From: Spartobacteria bacterium
GTDB lineage: Bacteria; Verrucomicrobiota; Verrucomicrobiia; Chthoniobacterales; Terrimicrobiaceae
NCBI GenBank assembly: GCA_947487745.1
Contig: CANKXQ010000034.1
Coordinates: forward strand, 1 to 9,983
Direction: 5' to 3'
Length of the DNA: 9,983 nucleotides
Part shown: in pieces, positions 7,034 to 9,983 of the stretch
Layout of the letters: each line of letters opens with the position of its first letter
How positions within the stretch are numbered: position 1 is the stretch's first letter
Notes under the pieces: model-generated
What the model was told of the DNA's origin: nothing
Database searches by the model: none
What the model saw: only the letters and a program-made list of their open reading frames with translations
Translations under genes and position numbers: made by a program

Positions 7034-7404
7034 TTCACCTCGGTGCCGGGAGGGAATCCGCGCACATCCACATAGCCAGCATAAGGAGAGTGGGGACTCG
7101 TGACGAATCCGGGTTTCCCGGGAACTGGCGTTCCGTAGGAGAGGTCGCGCGAGGCGACAGGCTCGGGAGGAGGAGTTGGCGTGGGAGCGGGAGTCGGTGT
7201 GGCATTCGGGTCCACCTCCGGCGGCATCTCAGTGTAACCTTCCGGCGTGGGCGTTGGCGTGATGAATTGAGTGGAGGCAGTGCCTGTGCCTTGGTAGCCA
7301 AAGCGGCCTGTTCCGGTTTTGCGAACTGGTCGTTGCGATTCACATGCTGCCAGAACCAACACGGCCAAGGCGGAGCCAAGCACGATTACGGAAGATTTTT
7401 TCAT
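6997..7404 (-). CDS. Small proline/threonine-rich lipoprotein
   Basis: The start is placed at the ATG at 7404, because it gives a classic lipoprotein signal ([21 protein letters not shown], lipobox LAAC, lipidated Cys21); an upstream in-frame ATG at 7449 would put 15 extra residues before the signal. The 135-residue precursor continues with a low-complexity linker rich in Thr-Pro (ITPTPTPEG at 48-56, [14 protein letters not shown] at 69-82). It ends in a compact C-terminal segment [28 protein letters not shown] (108-135), which looks conserved and folded. I know of no function; the [11 protein letters not shown] ending resembles a small-domain signature, but only one cysteine is present. It is the first gene of the leftward block and overlaps tyrA by 37 bases. 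The same Thr-Pro linker style occurs in the LysM protein downstream, suggesting both span the periplasm or wall (inference). Confidence 0.8.
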   Translation of the reverse strand: [135 protein letters not shown]

Positions 7405-7665
7405 ATATGGGATCTCGGTTAACAAGCCATGGCAGGCGCTCAGTTTCAATCCAAATCTCGCGGCTGCATTTTAAAGAAGTTTGGGCAATGCCTATGCGTA
7501 TGATTTTTCGCTGTTGAATCCCATGAATGCGGTGGCCGCTTTTTATTAAGATATGCCCATGATGGATGACTCCTAAAATGGCGGTATTTTTTCTTTTAAT
7601 AAATCCCTTGCCCCGCACGAGTGTCTGCGCTACTTATCTCGCCCCTTTCACCAAATTAAACGTCC
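7405..7665. promoter_or_regulatory. Divergent intergenic region between the leftward operon and the dksA-like operon
   Basis: This 261-base, AT-richer region separates two divergent genes and must hold promoters for both. For the plus strand, TTGCCC (7608-7613) and TACTTA (7631-7636), spaced 17 bases apart, are a weak sigma70-like candidate. For the minus strand, TAAAAT (7473-7468) is a possible -10 element, but no good -35 is visible. An inverted repeat AAAAT-N6-ATTTT lies at 7575-7590, just upstream of the plus-strand candidate, and could be an operator. GCGG-TGG-CCGC followed by five T (7529-7544) is a small hairpin with a T run on the plus strand. None of these is strong. The short ORFs in this region look like chance. 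Confidence 0.4.
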
Positions 7666-8556
7666 ATGGCTCAAAAATCCAAAAAACCTGCCAAGGCAAA
7701 GCCTGTTGTAAAAAAGTCGGCTCCTGCAAAGAAGCCTGTCGCCAAGGCCAAGCCGCAAGCCAAGGTCAAGCCTGCTTCCAAAAAGCCAGCTCCTGTCAAA
7801 AAGACCGCTCCCATTTCCAAAAAGCCAGCTCCTAAAAAAGCTGTAGCCGTTGCGAAAAAAGCCGCGCCGGTGAAGAAATCTGCTCCAGCGAAAAAAGCGG
7901 TTCCTACCAAGAAGGCCGCTCCTGCCAAGAAATCTGCTCCTGCGAAGAAATCTGCTCCCGTCAAAAAAGCCGCTCCATTTAAAAAGGCGGCCCCTGTCAA
8001 AAAAGCAGCACCTGTTAAAAAAGCCGCGCCGGTGAAGTCACAGAAAATGCCTGTGGTCGTGATCAAGAAAGGCAAAGAGCCCGTCAAAGTCACCGGCTGG
8101 GTTGCCAAGCAACGCGATCGCCTGCTCCAACTCAAGGACACCCTTCTTGATTCAATGAGCGGGGTAGGTCGTGACTCTCTCCGCAACCGCGCCGAGGGCG
8201 GCGAAGCCTCCGCATTCGGCATGCACACAGCAGATGCCGGCAGCGATGCCTATGACCGCGATTTCGCGCTCAGCCTCCTCTCACAAGAACGCGATTCCCT
8301 TTTCGAGATTGATGCCGCATTGAAAAAAATCAACGACGGTAATTACGGCTTCTGCGAGATTTCCGGCAAGCCGATTCCCCACAACCGCCTCGAAGCACTT
8401 CCATTCGCCCGTTACACCGTCGAGTGCCAGGCCGAGCTGGAGAAAACCAACCGCCTCACGCGCGTTCGTCAACCCGTCACCTCCCTCTTCGGGCTGGGTG
8501 AGGAAGGCGAGAGCGAGAGCGAGGAAGAAGATACCACCACCGACACCAAAGACTAA
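7666..8556 (+). CDS. DksA/TraR-family RNA polymerase-binding protein with histone H1-like lysine-rich N-terminal tail
   Basis: A 296-residue protein in two parts. Residues 1-127 are almost only Lys, Ala, Pro, Val and Ser, like AlgP or histone H1-like DNA-binding tails, and include ten tandem KKxxPx hexapeptides (64-123). Residues 140-270 are a DksA/TraR domain: a helical coiled-coil ([18 protein letters not shown]), the tip motif [20 protein letters not shown] (193-212), then the finger [35 protein letters not shown]. DksA proteins insert the coiled-coil into the RNA polymerase secondary channel and tune initiation with ppGpp. The finger keeps the family spacing (CxxC-x17-CxxC), but positions are Cys230, Ser233, Thr251, Cys254, so only two of four zinc ligands remain. 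The C-terminus is acidic ([11 protein letters not shown]). The tail may bind DNA or RNA (inference). It begins the L33/S18 operon; no Shine-Dalgarno sequence precedes the ATG. Confidence 0.92.
   Translation: MAQKSKKPAKAKPVVKKSAPAKKPVAKAKPQAKVKPASKKPAPVKKTAPISKKPAPKKAVAVAKKAAPVKKSAPAKKAVPTKKAAPAKKSAPAKKSAPVKKAAPFKKAAPVKKAAPVKKAAPVKSQKMPVVVIKKGKEPVKVTGWVAKQRDRLLQLKDTLLDSMSGVGRDSLRNRAEGGEASAFGMHTADAGSDAYDRDFALSLLSQERDSLFEIDAALKKINDGNYGFCEISGKPIPHNRLEALPFARYTVECQAELEKTNRLTRVRQPVTSLFGLGEEGESESEEEDTTTDTKD
7855..8034 (+). repeat. Ten in-frame 18-bp repeats encoding KKxxPx
   Basis: Ten consecutive 18-base units inside the DksA-like gene, each encoding Lys-Lys-[Ala/Ser]-[Ala/Val]-Pro-x. The protein pattern is strict while codons vary (AAA/AAG, CCT/CCG/CCC, GTC/GTT/GTG), so selection appears to act on the peptide. 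Less regular versions extend upstream to about 7690. Repeat number is likely to vary between strains through slippage or recombination (inference). Confidence 0.9.
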
Positions 8557-8560
8557 ATTT

Positions 8561-8734
8561 ATGCCACAGGAAAACATCACCCTCGAATGCACCGAGGCCA
8601 AAGCCGAGGGGAAACCCGCCTCGCGCTACATCACCACACGCAACAAAAAGAGCCCACGCACACCGAACCGGCTCGAAAAGAAAAAGTTCAACCCCAATCT
8701 GAACCGCCATACACTCCACCGCGAAATCAAATAA
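8561..8734 (+). CDS. rpmG: 50S ribosomal protein L33 (zinc-ribbon-less form)
   Basis: A 57-residue protein starting [14 protein letters not shown], four bases after the DksA-like stop codon. The central [35 protein letters not shown] is the L33 core: a short beta-ribbon protein of the large subunit near the E site. In zinc-ribbon L33 proteins the pattern is CxEC near the N-terminus and a second cysteine pair around KKYCP and later. Here only Cys10 remains (CTEA), and the second site reads [15 protein letters not shown], so it cannot form a four-cysteine zinc site. A six-residue insertion (KAEGKP region) precedes RYITTRN. An upstream in-frame ATG at 8498 lies inside the DksA-like gene in another frame and would add a nonconserved extension, so 8561 is preferred. 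No Shine-Dalgarno sequence is visible. Confidence 0.94.
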   Translation: MPQENITLECTEAKAEGKPASRYITTRNKKSPRTPNRLEKKKFNPNLNRHTLHREIK

Positions 8735-8740
8735 AACGCC

Positions 8741-8980
8741 ATGCAGCCTAAAACACCACAACGCCGCTCGAACTTCCGCCGCGCCAACCGTCCTATGCCA
8801 CGCCGTCGCGTGGATCTCAACATCGAGGCGATCGATTACAAAAACCCCGATCTTCTCAAGCGCTTCGTCACCGAGAGCGGCAAAATCCTGCCACGCCGCG
8901 TGACCGGCATGTCCGCCAGCCTTCACCGCAAAATCACCCGTGAGGTCAAGCGCGCCCGCGCCGCCCTCCTCATGAAGTAA
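8741..8980 (+). CDS. rpsR: 30S ribosomal protein S18
   Basis: A 79-residue S18, which binds the small-subunit platform with S6. The conserved core is [52 protein letters not shown], including the PRRVTG signature and the arginine/lysine-rich helix that ends the protein. The N-terminal extension ([27 protein letters not shown]) is basic and has no cysteine, so it lacks the KVCxFC-type motif found in some S18 proteins. It starts 6 bases after rpmG and is followed by a strong terminator, so it is the last gene of the dksA-like/rpmG/rpsR operon. rpsF, ssb and rplI, the common partners of rpsR, are not beside it in this window. Confidence 0.96.
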   Translation: MQPKTPQRRSNFRRANRPMPRRRVDLNIEAIDYKNPDLLKRFVTESGKILPRRVTGMSASLHRKITREVKRARAALLMK

Positions 8981-8997
8981 TTTCCCCTGCCGAAACC

Positions 8998-9035
8998 GCC
9001 CGGTTGCCACGCCCAGCGTTCAACCGGGCTTTTTT
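8998..9035 (+). terminator. Rho-independent terminator after rpsR
   Basis: The arms GCCCGGTTG (8998-9006) and CAACCGGGC (9021-9029) form a perfect 9-bp stem with a 14-base loop, followed directly by six T (9030-9035). It starts 17 bases after the rpsR stop codon and ends the DksA-like/L33/S18 operon. Confidence 0.93.
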
Positions 9036-9057
9036 GGAATTATTCATAACCTCCGTC

Positions 9058-9083
9058 TTGAATTTTCGCTGAAATCATACAAT
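9058..9083 (+). promoter_or_regulatory. Candidate promoter for pal
   Basis: TACAAT (9078-9083) matches the sigma70 -10 element in five of six bases. TTGAAT (9058-9063) resembles a -35, but the spacing is only 14 bases, shorter than the usual 16-18. A start point expected about 7 bases after the -10 would fall almost on the ATG at 9092, giving a leaderless or nearly leaderless mRNA. Either that is the case, or the true promoter lies elsewhere in the 56 bases after the terminator. Confidence 0.3.
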
Positions 9084-9091
9084 CTCTCGTC

Positions 9092-9592
9092 ATGAAAAAA
9101 TTTCTTCCACTCGTCGCACTGGCCGCTGTCGTCTCTCTCTCTGCCTGTAACAAAAAGAAATCCGATCAGTTTGCCGGCGTTGACGGCGACTTTGTGACCA
9201 GCACGCCGCTCTCCGAGCGATTCGAAGGCGGAGCGAACTTCTTTAGCGACAGCGTGACGAAAGGCCAATTCTCGCCTGTTCGTTTTGGCTACGACAGCTA
9301 CGCCGTGGAGCCAGCTGAAACTTCCAAAGTGCAGCAAGTCGCCACCGCGATGAAGGATTCCTCCCAGCGCCTCATCATCGCCGGCTTCACCGACGAGCGT
9401 GGCACTCATGAATATAACCGAGGCCTCGGCGAACGCCGCGCCCAAGCGGTTCGCCAAGCTTTGATCGACGCCGGCATCAGCGCCGACCGGATTCAGACCG
9501 TGAGCTTCGGCAGTGAAATGCCAGCCGATCCCGCCAGCAACGAACAGGCATGGGCATTAAACCGCCGCGCCGAATTTGGCGTCGTCAAATAA
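9092..9592 (+). CDS. pal: Peptidoglycan-associated lipoprotein (Pal), OmpA-like
   Basis: A 166-residue precursor with a lipoprotein signal (MKKFLPLVALAAVVSLSAC, Cys19 lipidated), a short linker (20-60), and an OmpA-like peptidoglycan-binding domain (about 62-166). That domain shows VRFGYDSYAVEPAE (63-76), LIIAGFTDERGTHEYNRGLGERRAQAVRQAL (94-124) and FGSEMPADPASNEQAWALNRRAEF (139-162), matching Pal rather than OmpA porins. Pal anchors the outer membrane to peptidoglycan and, with TolA/TolB, supports outer-membrane constriction at division. The Asp and Arg expected to bind diaminopimelate (TDERG, GERR) are present; the usual His of GHTDERG is Phe99. No tol genes are beside it. It stands alone between two terminators and has no Shine-Dalgarno sequence. 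Confidence 0.93.
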   Translation: MKKFLPLVALAAVVSLSACNKKKSDQFAGVDGDFVTSTPLSERFEGGANFFSDSVTKGQFSPVRFGYDSYAVEPAETSKVQQVATAMKDSSQRLIIAGFTDERGTHEYNRGLGERRAQAVRQALIDAGISADRIQTVSFGSEMPADPASNEQAWALNRRAEFGVVK

Positions 9593-9627
9593 AGCCAACA
9601 CGCCACATAATTTCCCCCACGCAAAAG

Positions 9628-9660
9628 ACCGGCCTGATTCTCTGGCCGGTTTTTTCTTTT
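9628..9660 (+). terminator. Rho-independent terminator after pal, possibly bidirectional
   Basis: ACCGGCC (9628-9634) pairs with GGCCGGT (9644-9650) across a 9-base loop, followed by a T-rich run (9650-9660, interrupted by one C). It lies 35 bases after the pal stop. On the minus strand the same stem is followed by CTTTTGC, so it might also stop the convergent Uma2-family gene, but less strongly. Confidence 0.9.
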
Positions 9661-9667
9661 GTGCCGA

Positions 9668-9983
9668 CTACACCTCGGGAGGAGCCCCTTCGTCTGGAGG
9701 AAAAGCGACCCTCGCATAGGTATCCTTGATCGCAATCGAACATCCGACCAATGGGAACTCGACGATATCATCTTCCTTGAAAGCGACGCGGTAGCCCCAC
9801 TCCGAGCCATTTCCACGCAGGAACTGCTCCACACGATATTGGTCCTGTGGAATGAGCACATATTCCTTGAGGGAATCCAGCTTGCGGTAGAGATCAAATT
9901 TTATGCCACGGTCGTAGCGCTCCGTCCCCGGAGACAGCACCTCAATGATGAGCGTTGGGTTCAGCAAGACAACGGCCTGCTCG
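9668..9983 (-). CDS. Uma2-family (PD-(D/E)XK endonuclease-like) protein, partial at 5' end
   Basis: The C-terminal 104 residues of a protein whose start lies beyond the right edge; the reading frame is open through 9983, so a TTG start at 9967 is not needed. The visible segment LNPTLIIEVLSPGTERYDRGIKFDLYRKL, followed by DSLKEYVLIPQDQYRVEQFLR, is the core of Uma2 (DUF820) proteins. It carries the conserved acidic residue of IEVLSP and the Lys of RGIKF, both in the predicted PD-(D/E)XK nuclease site. These proteins are abundant in cyanobacteria, planctomycetes and related groups, often in many copies per genome, and their biological role is mostly unknown. It converges on pal and shares the terminator region. 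The catalytic N-terminal PD motif is outside the window. Confidence 0.88.
   Translation of the reverse strand, partial: EQAVVLLNPTLIIEVLSPGTERYDRGIKFDLYRKLDSLKEYVLIPQDQYRVEQFLRGNGSEWGYRVAFKEDDIVEFPLVGCSIAIKDTYARVAFPPDEGAPPEV

Noticed and set aside
7340..7618. 92-codon minus-strand frame covering the divergent promoter region
   Set aside because: No signal peptide or motif, it runs out of frame into the lipoprotein gene, and it occupies the only place for two promoters.
7566..7835. Plus-strand 89-codon frame overlapping the start of the DksA-like gene
   Set aside because: The overlapping part is only a shifted reading of the lysine repeats; as an independent gene it has no support. Kept only as the possible -1 frame in a low-interest finding.
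7855..8034. Tandem 18-bp units considered as a CRISPR array or iteron origin
   Set aside because: There are no spacers, the units are in frame and vary at synonymous sites, and they lie inside a coding sequence.
7671..8228. 185-codon minus-strand frame with FLTGAA repeats
   Set aside because: It is the reverse reading of the KKxxPx repeat DNA; the repetitive hydrophobic pattern is a by-product.
9668..9983. Uma2-family gene considered as part of a new defence or mobile system
   Set aside because: Only one partial gene is visible, with no transposase, integrase or partner genes; these genes are common as isolated copies.

Overview
The window reads as an ordinary chromosomal stretch of a Gram-negative bacterium, most likely a member of the Verrucomicrobiota (PVC group). 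This is inferred from the mix of envelope genes (an LptF/LptG permease, a Pal lipoprotein, two lipobox proteins), the particular DksA-like/L33/S18 gene order, proline-threonine-rich lipoproteins, an Uma2-family gene, moderately high GC, and the near absence of Shine-Dalgarno sequences. No rRNA, tRNA, CRISPR array, insertion sequence or prophage gene was found.

Left block (positions 1-7404, all on the minus strand). A compact run of ten genes reads leftward from a short divergent intergenic region: a small lipoprotein, prephenate dehydrogenase (tyrA), EPSP synthase (aroA), cytidylate kinase (cmk), a PlsC-type acyltransferase, a 50-residue single-pass membrane protein, an unrecognised 174-residue protein, a membrane-anchored LysM protein with a degenerate L,D-transpeptidase-like domain, acetyl-CoA carboxylase alpha (accA), and an LptF/LptG permease cut by the window edge. 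Four consecutive junctions (tyrA/aroA, aroA/cmk, cmk/plsC, plsC/small membrane protein) are 4-base ATGA overlaps, so the block is probably one or two polycistronic units. It joins aromatic amino-acid supply, CMP phosphorylation, fatty acid and phospholipid synthesis, and LPS export or cell-wall functions: a growth and envelope operon.

Right block (7666-9592, plus strand). A divergent operon encodes a DksA/TraR-family protein with a long lysine/alanine/proline repeat tail, then ribosomal proteins L33 and S18 with gaps of only 4 and 6 bases, closed by a strong intrinsic terminator. The DksA finger keeps only two of four zinc-binding cysteines, and L33 and S18 are also forms without a zinc ribbon. 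Next is a separately transcribed Pal-type lipoprotein with its own terminator, which lies between it and a convergent, partial Uma2-family gene at the right edge.

The most interesting signals are the cysteine-depleted DksA-L33-S18 operon with a histone-like tail on its first gene, the LysM/YkuD-like apparent pseudoenzyme, the overlapping micro-gene, and the window-wide lack of Shine-Dalgarno sites. I did not see a clearly new defence or mobile system here.
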